From Paenibacillus tianjinensis (lineage in GTDB: Bacteria > Bacillota > Bacilli > Paenibacillales > Paenibacillaceae), in the NCBI RefSeq assembly GCF_017086365.1, contig NZ_CP070969.1, positions 186,001 to 250,000 of the forward strand: a stretch of 64,000 bases of DNA, given 5' to 3'. Under the pieces are notes generated by a model. It had not been told where the DNA came from, did no database searches, and saw only the letters and a program-made list of their open reading frames with translations. The position numbers were made by a program, and so were the translations under genes. Numbering within the stretch: the stretch's first letter is position 1; the number at the start of each line of letters is the position of its first letter. Shown here one piece after another: positions 1 to 10,527 of the stretch.

Positions 1-1516
<1,516 letters not shown>

Positions 1517-1540
1517 TATCTTCTGATATTAGCTTCATAA

Positions 1541-1573
1541 GAGCCTGCCGCTTTTCGGCAGGCTCTTTTTTTG
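1541..1573 (+). terminator. Rho-independent terminator after eno
   Basis: A 10-bp perfect stem (GAGCCTGCCG / CGGCAGGCTC) with a CTTTT loop is followed by a run of eight or more T. It closes the glycolytic operon before secG. Confidence 0.93.
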
Positions 1574-1729
1574 CTTTTCTGGATATAGGGTTCTTCCATT
1601 TATAGATAGATTCGTAGCAAGAAGGTTGTATTCGCTGGAGCGCTATGATAAAATAAAAATGCTGTTTATGAAATCGTGAAATTAAAATTAGCATAGATAG
1701 TGATGCTTGGACGTAGGAGGTGGAAGTGA

Positions 1730-1963
1730 ATGGATATCTTTTTGAAAGTATTGCTCCTGATTTTTTCCGTCGGTCTGATTGCGGTCGTTCTTCTGCAAAA
1801 GGGGAAAAGCGCAGGTCTTTCCGGTGCCATCTCCGGCGGTGCTGAGCATCTCTTTGGTAAAACTAAAGCACGCGGTATGGAACTCGTACTTCAGCGTGTA
1901 ACAGTCGCATTGGCGGCTGGATTCTTCATCATGTCGATCATCGTTGCCATCGTCATTGACTAA
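1730..1963 (+). CDS. secG: Protein translocase subunit SecG
   Basis: This 77-residue inner-membrane subunit of SecYEG has two transmembrane segments: residues 2-22, and about 54-76 ending IVAIVID. Between them lies the conserved cytoplasmic loop with [22 protein letters not shown], shortened here to its key parts LLQKGKS and AISGG. Length and topology are typical. An AGGAGGTGG ribosome binding site precedes the ATG. It sits directly upstream of rnr and smpB, the conserved arrangement in Bacillota. It assists preprotein export through SecY. Confidence 0.95.
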   Translation: MDIFLKVLLLIFSVGLIAVVLLQKGKSAGLSGAISGGAEHLFGKTKARGMELVLQRVTVALAAGFFIMSIIVAIVID

Positions 1964-2198
1964 ATTGCATACACTAAGCCTTCGCTCTGTTCTGGATGGA
2001 ATGGGGCGGGGGCTTTTTTGTTATGAAAATTTATGAATGCTTTAACCTTCTGATGATCATAACAGGGATGGTCGGGATTGATTTCGTGTATACTAGGGTA
2101 TGAGTATATATAGGTAAAATTTACTTGAATGATTTCGGGCAGTAAAGGACAAGACATACATATATGCCAGCGGCATACGAATGCTGCGGAGGGCCGAG

Positions 2199-5108
2199 GT
2201 GACGTACTTGATAACACAGGAAATATTACTTGATTACATGCGGGAAACCGCTTATAAGCCGCTAACTTACGATGAATTGGTAAGCCACTTTGCATTAGAG
2301 GACAGCGCTTCGTTTAAGGCGTTTGAGGACTTGCTGGTCGAGCTCGAACAGGACGGCCGGATTGTATTGACCCGGAACAGCCGCTATGGCGTACCGGAGC
2401 GGATGGATTTGCTGCGTGGACGACTGCAGGCCCATGCGAAGGGTTTTGCTTTTCTGATTCCAGATGACCGCGACCATCCCGATGTATACATTCATGCCAA
2501 CGATCTTAAAGGGGCTATGAACGGAGATATCGTCCTGATCCGAATCACGTCCAAGAGTCCGTCAGGCGGCCGCATGGAAGGTGAAGTAGTGCGCATCGTC
2601 AAAAGAGGCGTACTCCAGACCGTCGGTGTATTCCAAAGCCTGGAGACCTACGGATTTGTGCTGCCTGATGATAAGCGGATTAACCGCGATATTTTTATCC
2701 CGAAACAGTCCTTTAAAGGGGCGGTAGACGGTGAAAAGGTTGTCGTCCGTATCGTAAATTACCCAGAAGGCCGCTCTGCGGCAGAAGGCGAGATTATTGA
2801 AATACTGGGGCATAAGGATGACCCGGGCGTTGATATTTTGTCGGTCATCCGCAAGCATCAGCTGCCGGAAGCTTTTCCGGCTGAAGTGATGGCAGAAGCA
2901 GAGCAAGCGCCGGACTCCATTACGGAAGAAGAGATTATTCAGCAGGGCCGCCGTGATCTGCGCGGGCTTAACATTGTTACTATCGACGGCGCAGATGCCA
3001 AAGACCTTGATGATGCAGTCAATGTCGAGCGTCTGGAGAACGGGCACTATAAGCTGGGGGTTCATATTGCCGACGTGGGCTATTATGTGCGCGAAGGCTC
3101 GGAGCTTGATAAGGAAGCTTATGACCGGGGATGCAGCGTGTACTTGGTGGACCGGGTAATTCCGATGCTGCCGCACCGTCTGTCGAACGGGATATGCAGT
3201 CTTAATCCGCAGGTGGACCGGCTTACGATGTCTTGTGAGATGGAATTCAATGAGCATATGAAGGTCGTGAAGCATGATGTCTTTACGAGTGTGATCCGTA
3301 CCAAGGAAAGAATGACCTATGCCAATGTCCGCAAAATCGTCGAGGATGAAGATCCAGAGCTGCTGGAGCGCTATAGCCCGCTGATTGAGGATTTCCGTCT
3401 GATGAAAGAGCTGGCGATGAAGCTGCGCGATGCGCGGATGCGGCGCGGGGCGGTAGACTTTGACTTTGAAGAGAGCAAGATTATCGTCGATGAAACCGGC
3501 AAGGCGATCGATATTGTAAAACGCGAGCGCTCCGTGGCTGAACAGATCATCGAGGAATTCATGCTGGCGGCCAACGAGACGGTGGCTGAGCATTTCCACT
3601 GGCTTAAGGTTCCGTTCCTGTACCGGATTCATGAAGATCCGGATCCGGAGAAGCTACAGAACTTCATGGCGTTTGCCGCGAACTTTGGCTATCATGTCAA
3701 AGGCCGGGGCAACTCGGTTCATCCGCGTGCGCTGCAGGACCTGCTGGAGCAGATTCAGGGCACGAAAGAGCAGACGGTTATCAGCACGATGATGCTGCGG
3801 TCGATGAAGCAGGCCAAATACGATGCGGAGAGTACAGGCCACTTCGGCCTCGCTGCCGAATACTATTCCCACTTCACTTCACCGATCCGCCGGTATCCTG
3901 ACCTTGTTATTCACCGGGTCATGCGTGAGGTGCTTGAGAACGGCGGAGCCCTGACTGAGAAGCGGCAGGAATACTTGGCAACACGGATGCCGGATATCGC
4001 CCAGCAATCCTCAGAACGCGAGCGTGTGGCGGTTGAGGCGGAACGCGATACGGAGCAGCTGAAGAAGTGCGAGTTCATGCAGGATAAGGTAGGCGAGGAA
4101 TTCGAGGCCATGATCAGCAGTGTGACCAGCTTCGGGATGTTCATCGAGCTGGATAACACCGTCGAAGGTCTCATACGTCTCAGCGCGCTGAGCGATGATT
4201 ACTACCACTTCGACGAGGCCCATATGGCGCTCATCGGCGAGCGCACCTCCAAGGTGTTCCGCATCGGCGATGAGGTGAAGATCCGCGTTGCCAAGGTTAA
4301 CATGGACGACCACACGATCGACTTCGAGCTGGTCGACATGAAGCCGCGCGCGGCAGGCGAGCACCGCAGCTATGGCGGCCGCGGCGGCAAAGGCGGCCGT
4401 CCGGGGGCCGGCGGCTTCGGCAAGCCGTCCGGCGGTAAAGCCGGCAGCGGCGGCAAGGGCCGCGGCGGGAAAGGCAAGCCCGGCGCTGCAGGCGGCGCGG
4501 GCAAGGGCAAGGCCGGCGGCGCAGGGAACGCCGGCAAACGCAAAGGCGGCGCGGTAGCGACCGGCGCCTGGGAGACAACGCCGCGCAATGATGCGGCGAC
4601 CGGTGGCGGCGCACCCGCAGGTGCGCCTGCGCGCGGCAAGCGCGGGGGCGGCCCGGCTGAGGCTGCGCGCCGGGCCTTTGCCGCCCTGAACAGCGAAGCG
4701 GGCGGCAGCAGTGCGCCGCGTGAGCGCAGCGGCGGTGGGCGTGGCCGCGGCGGAGAGGCCGGAGGCGGTGCCGGGGGACGCGGCATCAGCTTCGGCTTCG
4801 GCTCCGGCAAGGGCGGCTACGGCGCGCCGACAGGCGGCGATGCCGGCAGCGGCGAGCTGCGCGGCGTTGATGCGAACACCCGGTTCAGCAGCCGGGAGGA
4901 TCGCGGGTTCGAGAGCCGCGGCAGCGGCTCGGAAGGCAAGAACAAGGGCCGCCGCAAGAAGAACAAAGGCGGCCCCTTCATCGGCGCTTCGGTGACGCCG
5001 GGCAATGTGGAGACGTCGGATAACGTTTCTGCTAAGCGCAGCGACAACGGCAGCAACGCCGAAAGTGCGGTCCGCCGGAAGAAAAAGAAGAAAAAGCCTC
5101 AGGAATAG
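2199..5108 (+). CDS. rnr: Ribonuclease R with an extended basic/glycine-rich C-terminal tail
   Basis: This is a 3'-5' exoribonuclease that degrades structured RNA and, with SmpB-tmRNA, non-stop mRNA. In order it shows an N-terminal winged-helix region, cold-shock domains (about 60-210), an RNB catalytic domain with the metal-binding motif DAKDLDDA near residue 265, and an S1 domain (about 630-712, TSFGMFIEL). The GTG at 2199 is preferred over the ATG at 2181 because GGAGGG lies 6-7 nt upstream. From about residue 713 to 969 the protein is low-complexity Gly/Ala/Lys/Arg, ending KKKKKPQE. Typical bacterial RNase R is about 780-815 residues, so the tail adds some 150. The DNA there is much richer in GC. 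smpB and ssrA follow. Confidence 0.96.
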   Translation: MTYLITQEILLDYMRETAYKPLTYDELVSHFALEDSASFKAFEDLLVELEQDGRIVLTRNSRYGVPERMDLLRGRLQAHAKGFAFLIPDDRDHPDVYIHANDLKGAMNGDIVLIRITSKSPSGGRMEGEVVRIVKRGVLQTVGVFQSLETYGFVLPDDKRINRDIFIPKQSFKGAVDGEKVVVRIVNYPEGRSAAEGEIIEILGHKDDPGVDILSVIRKHQLPEAFPAEVMAEAEQAPDSITEEEIIQQGRRDLRGLNIVTIDGADAKDLDDAVNVERLENGHYKLGVHIADVGYYVREGSELDKEAYDRGCSVYLVDRVIPMLPHRLSNGICSLNPQVDRLTMSCEMEFNEHMKVVKHDVFTSVIRTKERMTYANVRKIVEDEDPELLERYSPLIEDFRLMKELAMKLRDARMRRGAVDFDFEESKIIVDETGKAIDIVKRERSVAEQIIEEFMLAANETVAEHFHWLKVPFLYRIHEDPDPEKLQNFMAFAANFGYHVKGRGNSVHPRALQDLLEQIQGTKEQTVISTMMLRSMKQAKYDAESTGHFGLAAEYYSHFTSPIRRYPDLVIHRVMREVLENGGALTEKRQEYLATRMPDIAQQSSERERVAVEAERDTEQLKKCEFMQDKVGEEFEAMISSVTSFGMFIELDNTVEGLIRLSALSDDYYHFDEAHMALIGERTSKVFRIGDEVKIRVAKVNMDDHTIDFELVDMKPRAAGEHRSYGGRGGKGGRPGAGGFGKPSGGKAGSGGKGRGGKGKPGAAGGAGKGKAGGAGNAGKRKGGAVATGAWETTPRNDAATGGGAPAGAPARGKRGGGPAEAARRAFAALNSEAGGSSAPRERSGGGRGRGGEAGGGAGGRGISFGFGSGKGGYGAPTGGDAGSGELRGVDANTRFSSREDRGFESRGSGSEGKNKGRRKKNKGGPFIGASVTPGNVETSDNVSAKRSDNGSNAESAVRRKKKKKKPQE

Positions 5109-5126
5109 GCTGAGGGTGATAAATGG

Positions 5127-5160
5127 GCGCTATTCCCTGGAAGGGGAATAGCGCTTTTTT
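5127..5160 (+). terminator. Terminator after rnr
   Basis: GCGCTATTCCC pairs with GGGAATAGCGC around a short loop and is followed by six T. Confidence 0.9.
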
Positions 5161-5290
5161 AGAGCTTACTGACATACATATGTCAAAATGCTTGGCAAAC
5201 GTTAGGGGCTTACTTCCTTGCGTTCAGCGGATTCCTTTTGATACAATAAAGATCTGATGTTCGGAGAATAGAATTTAAGGAGTGACTTTC

Positions 5291-5770
5291 ATGGGTAAAA
5301 AAGCAGACGGGAAAGTGCTCGCCCAGAACAAAAAAGCTTCCCATGATTATTACATTGAGGATACTTATGAAGCGGGATTGGTGCTGACCGGCACAGAGAT
5401 CAAATCGCTGCGTAACGGACGCGCTAATATCGGGGACGCTTTTGCCACCATTCGTAACGGGGAGATTTTTGTGCACAACATGCATATTAGCCCGTTCGAA
5501 CAGGGGAACCGTGCCAACCCTACCGATCCGACACGTACCCGCAAGCTGCTGATGCACAAGGAGCAGATCCATAAGCTGCTGGGGCAGTCCAAACGCGAGG
5601 GCTTTACGATCGTGCCGCTCAAGGTCTATGTGCGCAACGGCTACGCCAAGCTGCTGATCGGCCTCGGTAAAGGGAAGAAAGAATACGACAAGCGTGATTC
5701 GGCCGCCAAACGCGATGCACAGCGCGATATCCAGCGTGTACTGCGCGATAAGCAGAAGATCGCCAGGTAG
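5291..5770 (+). CDS. smpB: SsrA-binding protein SmpB
   Basis: SmpB binds the tRNA-like domain of tmRNA and delivers it to stalled ribosomes. The 159-residue protein shows the conserved [20 protein letters not shown] start, [13 protein letters not shown], and [15 protein letters not shown] core, and ends in a basic tail ([20 protein letters not shown] region) that enters the mRNA channel. ATG 5291 is chosen because AAGGAGTG lies about 8 nt upstream; an in-frame GTG at 5282 overlaps that site. Its RNA partner ssrA starts 200 bp downstream. Confidence 0.97.
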   Translation: MGKKADGKVLAQNKKASHDYYIEDTYEAGLVLTGTEIKSLRNGRANIGDAFATIRNGEIFVHNMHISPFEQGNRANPTDPTRTRKLLMHKEQIHKLLGQSKREGFTIVPLKVYVRNGYAKLLIGLGKGKKEYDKRDSAAKRDAQRDIQRVLRDKQKIAR

Positions 5771-5970
5771 CAGGGCCGGCGTTAGCCGAAGCCCAAAGTT
5801 CCAGATTGCTCCTGCAATTCCTTTAACCCACATGTTAAAGTGTTGATAAATGTGCTATACTGTGTAAGTAAAGCTTATTGCTTCAGAACAGCCTTCTTGA
5901 TCAAGAAAGCTGTAGACCGGATCATTTCTTGCTCGCTGGTCCGCTTAATCCGAAGCGCCCTTTCTAATGA

Positions 5971-6332
5971 GGGGCCGTTCTTGGATTCGACGGGGGTAGT
6001 TCGAGCATGAGTAGCGAGTAGTGGGGACGCGTCCGCTTTATCAACGCTAAAGCCTATTAAACGGCAAACAACAAACAAACTACGCTTTCGCAGCCTAAGA
6101 AACTGTGTGCGTGCTTCTACCCTGCATCGCCCATGTGACAGGGATAGGGGCTAACTAGTAGTGGGATACGCCGCTTGGTCTCCGCCTGGGGTCAACGGAA
6201 GAAGATAATCAGGCTGACCCAACGTATAGCCGGTTACGGGGCGATACTCGGGTGACATCAAAACTGTGACTACACTCGTAGAAGCTTATGTGCCGTTATC
6301 TTCGGACAGGGGTTCGACTCCCCTCGGCTCCA
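5971..6332 (+). ncRNA. ssrA: Transfer-messenger RNA (tmRNA), intact copy
   Basis: The 5' end GGGGCCG pairs with CGGCTCC at the 3' end to form the acceptor stem. The discriminator A is 6332 and no CCA is encoded. The T-arm GGGGTTCGACTCCCC lies at 6309-6323. The tag frame reads NGKQQTNYAFAA and ends at TAA 6096-6098, with the usual Ala-Ala terminus recognised by proteases. The role is rescue of ribosomes stalled on non-stop mRNA together with SmpB. From 6092 on, the sequence is one of three direct copies, so the present 3' part was probably supplied by an integrated element rather than by the original chromosome. Confidence 0.96.
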
Positions 6333-6342
6333 TATGGAGTAT
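6092..6342 (+). repeat. tmRNA 3'-end direct repeat, copy 1 (left attachment site)
   Basis: This 251-bp stretch starts at AGCCTAAGAAACTG, which includes the tag stop codon, and ends just beyond the tmRNA 3' end. It recurs at 24612-24863 and 34711-35009. The first two copies differ by one inserted and one or two substituted bases (GTCAACGG versus GTCGAGCGG). Confidence 0.93.
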
Positions 6343-6347
6343 CAGTG

Positions 6348-6372
6348 AAGACACCTTAATCGGTGTCTTTTC
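6348..6372 (+). terminator. Terminator after tmRNA copy 1
   Basis: AGACACC and GGTGTCT form a stem around TTAATC, followed by TTTTCTC. Copies 2 and 3 of the tmRNA 3' end each carry their own, different terminator. Confidence 0.85.
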
Positions 6373-7433
6373 TCATTTCAGCGGATGTTTTGGGCGATAC
6401 ATGGTGGTTAAAAAGCTTGCCACTACGCGGTTTCTGAGACTTGCTGTTAATGGATACAGTGAGTTTCACTGAGCCTATACGGAGACAGAAGGCATTGGCC
6501 GCCACGTAACCAGTGATAAATATGATCCCCTTCGGCGTGTGTTTTTGCCCCCCATGCCTCATCATCCTTACTTCGCTTCGTTAAAACAACTTCTCAAAGC
6601 TACCTCACTAAAGGCTCTAAAGTATCTCAGTTCTTCGATTACTCCTACTGCACTTGTTTTTTTTCCTAAACTGCTGAAGAGTATATTACTGTTCAATACT
6701 CCATAATACACAGGAGTGTTCATTTCATTGTGGACGTACACCTGCTAATGCTTGCTATTTTAGGATTCCAAATAAAAAAACATAATATTTTGCTTTAAAC
6801 CAGTCGTTTTTCCGTTTTGGAGAAACGGCTATTTTTGTGCTGTATTTTCTATGTTTACCTGTTGAAAATGCTTACTACAAAATTGAAAATGAGAAAAATT
6901 TCCTGACCCCTCTAGGATAATTATAAAGAAGGATCTATTAAGAATTACTGCCCGGGGGGTGCCATTTGCGACTTGTGTCTATGCACTTAGTGATGCAGGC
7001 CTTTTGTGTTCTGTTTGCGTAAAACAGTGAGGAAGGTAGAACTTGCAACTTTACAGTTGAGTTTACAGAAGGGGAAACATCGAGGCTGCTCGCCAAAATT
7101 GGCGGACAGCTCTCCTGAGTTTGATTCATGACTTTCCCCCGATTCTGGTGAAAAGGGTTGAGCCCTGGGACAACTCAAGGAAGAGAACGCTCTTGAAAGG
7201 AGGTGATATCAATGAACAAGTAACGAGCATTACCAGAAGACATAAGAACATAAACGATAATTTGCACATTCCTCAAATCTGGGGAACGAGCAATACGTAA
7301 GAAGGTGAAAGTATTTAGACTTTACGCCAAAAATGGCGAAAACCCCTTCTGATTTTCTGATCAACAGCTTTTCCCCATTTATGGGGAGAACTGCATTCCA
7401 AAACGGAAAGCAGCTTGAAAGGAGGTGATAACA
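6373..7433. other. Left end of element A without a convincing gene
   Basis: About 1.06 kb has no supported coding region. It contains a terminator-like hairpin with a 12-bp stem at 6802-6836. It also holds two diverged versions of one module, at about 7090-7245 and 7322-7460. Each has a GCCAAAA(A/T)TGGC palindrome, further small hairpins, and TGAAAGGAGGTGATA(T/A)CAATG, a perfect Shine-Dalgarno plus start. In the first version the frame closes after MNK; in the second it opens the 72-residue gene at 7434. Confidence 0.55.
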
Positions 7434-7652
7434 ATGGTCGAGAAGCGAGGATTACCTGAAGACATAACCGTGCTGATGCGGCAGCTAGTCATGAACGGCC
7501 ACATACGTATGGCTGGCACTGTTCTGTACACGTACTTTATCAGGTGCTGGAAACTGGATGATGAACATGCAGCGTACTACATGCGGCGTTACTTTGAAAA
7601 GTATTTCGCTTCGCAGTTGCAGAGATACCTACACAAGCTTAACAAAGTATGA
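7434..7652 (+). CDS. Small protein of unknown function (72 aa)
   Basis: I do not recognise this protein. It begins MVEKRGLPEDITVLMRQLV and is helical, charged and rich in Tyr/Arg, with no signal peptide or membrane segment. The start is set by AAAGGAGGTGAT at 7418-7429, one of the best ribosome binding sites in the window. A degenerate partial copy of its start region (7198-7240) lies upstream. It precedes another small gene and radC and may be an accessory protein of element A. Coding status rests on the ribosome binding site and the uninterrupted frame. Confidence 0.6.
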   Translation: MVEKRGLPEDITVLMRQLVMNGHIRMAGTVLYTYFIRCWKLDDEHAAYYMRRYFEKYFASQLQRYLHKLNKV

Positions 7653-7680
7653 TCTATTTTAAGTGTGAAAGGAGTCATCC

Positions 7681-7842
7681 ATGCGTCACTCATCATCAGG
7701 CTCGGGTCGGATAGAGAGTCCACTTTGTCTTGATTCGCCTGAAAGCCGTCAGTACATGCGACTACTCGTTCAAGTTGTTCTGCATCAAATGAAGATAAAC
7801 CAAACAAAAAAAGGTGGCCCACAAATGGAGCACACCAAGTAA
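7681..7842 (+). CDS. Small protein of unknown function (53 aa)
   Basis: The frame runs from ATG 7681 to TAA 7840-7842 and is preceded by GAAAGGAG 7 nt upstream. The product begins MRHSSSGSGRIESPLCLD, has a short hydrophobic helix YMRLLVQVVLHQ and a basic C-terminus. No family is recognised. It lies 28 bp after the 72-aa gene and about 100 bp before radC, so the three may be cotranscribed. Confidence 0.5.
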   Translation: MRHSSSGSGRIESPLCLDSPESRQYMRLLVQVVLHQMKINQTKKGGPQMEHTK

Positions 7843-7943
7843 TACGTCTAAGAACAGCTTAACAAAAATATAGTTCGCTCACAAGCAGGAGAGGCCACCA
7901 CGGTCTCTTCTATTGGCATTTTAACAATACGGAGGTTAATGAC

Positions 7944-8552
7944 ATGCAATCATATCAAATGAACAACCTGAAAGCCCTACTGGCAAATACGCTCTGCGAA
8001 AAGTCAGAGGGATACGTGATGGAGCAGTTGTTCAACCGCTATACTACTTTGCCTGAACTATTGGATGTGGACGAACATGAGCTGCTAACCATTAAAGGGA
8101 TTGGCAAGTCTAAGGCCCGCCAGATCATATCTGTCCTGCAACTGGCACGTATCTTGAATGCACCAACTCAAGAGGTATACACCATACGCTCTCCTAAAGA
8201 TGCAGCAGACCTCATGATGCCGGAGCTCGCCCACTTGCAACGAGAGCACTTTGTACTGCTCTTTCTGAATACAAAGAACAGAGTGATTGGTAAAGAGACA
8301 ATTGCTATCGGATCACTGGATTCAGCTATTGTCCATCCACGCGAGGTCTATAAAGCCGCTGTTAAAAGAAGCTCTGCTGCAATCATAGCCATTCACAACC
8401 ATCCCTCAGGAGACCCAACTCCATCACAGGAGGATATCGCTCTTACCGAACGTCTGGTGAACGCAGGAGAGATTATGGGAGTGCAGCTTTTGGATCATCT
8501 AATTATCGCTAATGAAAACTACTGCTCAATGAAAGAGCGTGGCCTGATGTAA
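7944..8552 (+). CDS. radC: RadC-like JAB-domain protein (MPN+ metalloprotease fold)
   Basis: This 202-residue protein has an N-terminal helix-hairpin-helix region (LLTIKGIGKSKARQI, about residues 47-61) and a C-terminal JAB/MPN domain. The zinc motif IHNHPSGDPTPSQED, about residues 150-164, carries the family HxH...D ligands. RadC/UPF0758 proteins are common accessory genes of plasmids, ICEs and islands; the old repair function is disputed, and an anti-restriction or replication role is often suggested but unproven. It is preceded by ACGGAGG and followed by the structured segment at 8584-8678. Confidence 0.9.
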   Translation: MQSYQMNNLKALLANTLCEKSEGYVMEQLFNRYTTLPELLDVDEHELLTIKGIGKSKARQIISVLQLARILNAPTQEVYTIRSPKDAADLMMPELAHLQREHFVLLFLNTKNRVIGKETIAIGSLDSAIVHPREVYKAAVKRSSAAIIAIHNHPSGDPTPSQEDIALTERLVNAGEIMGVQLLDHLIIANENYCSMKERGLM

Positions 8553-8583
8553 CTCCTTCACTGTTATGTTCGAGCCGCCCTTG

Positions 8584-8678
8584 ATACGGAGCCTCTGTCG
8601 CCACGATACACGGCGATAAGGCGATGCTATGAACCAGCATCACCAAGGCATCAGCCTATCATGGCGACCCCTCCGTAT
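8584..8678. other. Structured nucleic-acid element: nested stems with an internal hairpin
   Basis: Outer arms ATACGGAG (8584-8591) and CTCCGTAT (8671-8678), then GTCGCCA (8597-8603) and TGGCGAC (8662-8668), enclose an inner region. That region has AGGC/GCCT arms and the hairpin GATGCT-loop-AGCATC (8623-8641). The result is a branched fold about 95 nt long lying between convergent radC and the XRE gene. It could be a small RNA, a single-strand origin or another replication signal. No T run is attached, so it is not a simple terminator. Confidence 0.55.
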
Positions 8679-8700
8679 AAAGGGCTTTAGCGTTAAGTAC

Positions 8701-9033
8701 CTACTCTTCAGCACCCAGATGTGATGTAAGTGTCTTTACAACATCAATCACTATTTGTTTTTGCTTGGGAGCAAGCTTGTTAGTAAGATATTTGAATTGG
8801 TTGATGTAGATGTCACTTTCTTCGCTAATCTCTTCATAGAGCAAGGAGTCGATAGTTACATTAAGAACAGAGGCCAAACTGATCAGTGTTTCTACAGAGA
8901 GCTTCCGGTCGCCGCGTTCAATGTGTCCAAGATAAGACTCGGAAATGCCAACAAGCTCCGAAAGTTTCTCCTGAGTCAATCCGATTCTGTTGCGTTCAGT
9001 CCGAATCTTTAATCCTAATTCGATATAGTTCAT
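8701..9033 (-). CDS. XRE-family transcriptional regulator
   Basis: This 110-residue protein has an N-terminal Cro/C1 helix-turn-helix at about residues 7-62. It shows RIGLTQEKLSELVGISESYL and HIERGDRKLSVETL, typical of XRE repressors. The C-terminal 45 residues are helical and may mediate dimerisation. It is divergent from the gene at 9147, with 113 bp between them, so it probably controls element A genes and itself. It could hold the element in its integrated state, but that is inference. Confidence 0.88.
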   Translation of the reverse strand: MNYIELGLKIRTERNRIGLTQEKLSELVGISESYLGHIERGDRKLSVETLISLASVLNVTIDSLLYEEISEESDIYINQFKYLTNKLAPKQKQIVIDVVKTLTSHLGAEE

Positions 9034-9043
9034 GATTCATCCC

Positions 9044-9126
9044 CTCTACTCAAACAGTAGAGGAATAGTGCAATTATATTAATTGACTACAAGACTTATA
9101 TAGAACTACTATTAGAATTATTGCAC
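9044..9126 (+). promoter_or_regulatory. Divergent promoter/operator region between the XRE gene and 9147
   Basis: TTGACT (9083-9088) and TACTAT (9107-9112), 18 bp apart, make a rightward promoter. Inverted repeats in the region are CCTCTAC/GTAGAGG just upstream of the XRE start and the pair GTGCAAT (about 9068) / ATTGCAC (about 9120). They are plausible XRE operators. Confidence 0.5.
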
Positions 9127-9146
9127 AAAAACTGGGAGGGATTATT

Positions 9147-9758
9147 ATGAAAAAAGTTGTTGGTTGGATCACTCTACTGCTTGGAGCTTGGGCGGGAGTC
9201 GCAGCAATTATGGTTACAAAATCAGATCAATATAAGGAAGAAGCCTATTTTGAAGGTATGTACGGAAATCAAGTACACTCTGAAGTGATCATGGCATTTG
9301 TTGCTGCTGTTATTTTGATTGTTACTGGCTTGCTTCTTTTATTATCTGCGTATGGGAGTTTAACAAGCGAAGGGAAATCGGGAGAGTCAGAAGTAGTAAG
9401 AGTATCTCTTCCAGAGTTATTAGTGGCCTTCTTTACAGATATATCCAGAGGCAAGGCTCTTGAAATGCTTGAGACAAAAATAAAAATGCTGATGCTTAAC
9501 AAAGCAACCATTATTACAGACCTTCGAAGATTAAAAGTGATTAACGAACAGAAGTATTATGTTTTTGAGATAACCTCTTCATCTCATGATAAAACACACA
9601 TTACGAATGTCTATGTTAGCGTGGACGGAAAAACCTTTCTAATGTTAGATAAACAAAAGGAGAGCGTTCCGTTTTCGGACAAACTACTAGCAGATTATAG
9701 TGCTGACGCGAAGAATCTGGCGATAGATCCAAGAGCCGATATAGATGGTTTGATTTGA
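9147..9758 (+). CDS. Membrane-anchored protein of unknown function (203 aa)
   Basis: Two hydrophobic helices (about residues 4-24 and 47-70) flank a short extracytoplasmic loop. A soluble C-terminal domain of about 130 residues contains VSLPELLVAFFTDISRGKAL and a conserved-looking beta-rich segment ending DKLLADYSADAKNLA. No family is recognised. The gene begins after GGGAGGG and is the first of three small membrane-protein genes read away from the XRE regulator. Confidence 0.65.
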   Translation: MKKVVGWITLLLGAWAGVAAIMVTKSDQYKEEAYFEGMYGNQVHSEVIMAFVAAVILIVTGLLLLLSAYGSLTSEGKSGESEVVRVSLPELLVAFFTDISRGKALEMLETKIKMLMLNKATIITDLRRLKVINEQKYYVFEITSSSHDKTHITNVYVSVDGKTFLMLDKQKESVPFSDKLLADYSADAKNLAIDPRADIDGLI

Positions 9759-9801
9759 ACAGAGTTCAATATGACAGGACTCATTAAGGAGAATGACTAT
9801 T

Positions 9802-10074
9802 ATGAGTAGAAGGCACATCGTAATTATGATCGTCAGTGTTGTTCTAGGGGCTTTTATTGGTGGACTTATCGGTACACGGAATAGCGACCAGAAGCAAGTA
9901 GCTATTTCTGTTATGTCTCAGATCGCTGAGAACACCGGATCTGCTAAGTACAAAGCCGCGACTGAAATTGGCCGTCAAGAGATGCAAAACGATAAAATGA
10001 CTGGTTATGGTATAGGCGGTATTATCGGTGGCGTGGTCGGAATGATATTCATTGTTCTGAGTCGAAAGCAATGA
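9802..10074 (+). CDS. Small two-helix membrane protein
   Basis: A 90-residue product with an N-terminal helix rich in Gly (VSVVLGAFIGGLIGT) and a C-terminal one (GIGGIIGGVVGMIFIVLS) around a charged middle. The glycine-zipper pattern resembles small pore-forming or accessory membrane proteins, but no family is claimed. ATG 9802 is chosen because AAGGAGA ends 9 nt upstream; the ATG at 9793 overlaps it. It lies 43 bp after the previous gene. Confidence 0.55.
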   Translation: MSRRHIVIMIVSVVLGAFIGGLIGTRNSDQKQVAISVMSQIAENTGSAKYKAATEIGRQEMQNDKMTGYGIGGIIGGVVGMIFIVLSRKQ

Positions 10075-10101
10075 TAGCAGTTCAAGAAAAGGAGGGTGAA
10101 C

Positions 10102-10383
10102 TTGAACGGATTCTTAAAGAGTTACGTAGTAATAGGCACTGTTCTATATATTGGCATCTGTATTGCGATGCTGGCGTTTGGCGGTCTATACTTCTTTGCT
10201 GAGCTGGTAATGATAGGGATTGGGTATATGCTGCATAAGAAGCGTGCTCATTTGAAAGCTTCAGGATTCTGGACAAACTGGATTTGCGGCACAACAGTTG
10301 GCCTTATTGCAGGAGCTTTCCTGGGGCCTGGAGTTATTGTTGCCGCACCGCTTGTCCGATTTGGTTTTGTGTATTGGTTCTGA
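10102..10383 (+). CDS. Small hydrophobic membrane protein (93 aa)
   Basis: Three hydrophobic segments are visible: IGTVLYIGICIAMLAFGG, FFAELVMIGIGYML and TTVGLIAGAFLGPGVIVAA. The TTG at 10102, 6 nt after AAAAGGAGG, is the likeliest start; the GTG at 10096 touches the ribosome binding site. No homology is recognised. It ends the three-gene run and is followed by a terminator. Confidence 0.5.
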   Translation: MNGFLKSYVVIGTVLYIGICIAMLAFGGLYFFAELVMIGIGYMLHKKRAHLKASGFWTNWICGTTVGLIAGAFLGPGVIVAAPLVRFGFVYWF

Positions 10384-10393
10384 TATCTGAGAT

Positions 10394-10430
10394 AAGCCCT
10401 TGACTGAGTTTTTGAGTTGAGGGCTTTTTT
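10394..10430 (+). terminator. Terminator after the membrane-protein genes
   Basis: AAGCCCT and AGGGCTT arms around a TGACTGAG..GTTG region are followed by six T. Confidence 0.75.
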
Positions 10431-10527
10431 ACTGTGTGCATGAACGTGTTGAAGACGTAATAATAAATCAGCAGAGGAAATTCAGCTTCTGATTACATAG
10501 ATACTTTATAGGAGAGGAGGAAATCAA

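Noticed and set aside
2562..3632. 356-codon minus-strand frame opposite rnr
   Set aside because: Shadow of the real gene; no start signal and no recognised domain.
4297..4995. Several long open frames on both strands across the rnr tail
   Set aside because: They follow from the GC-rich repetitive codons of the basic/glycine tail. None has a ribosome binding site or a protein-like composition.
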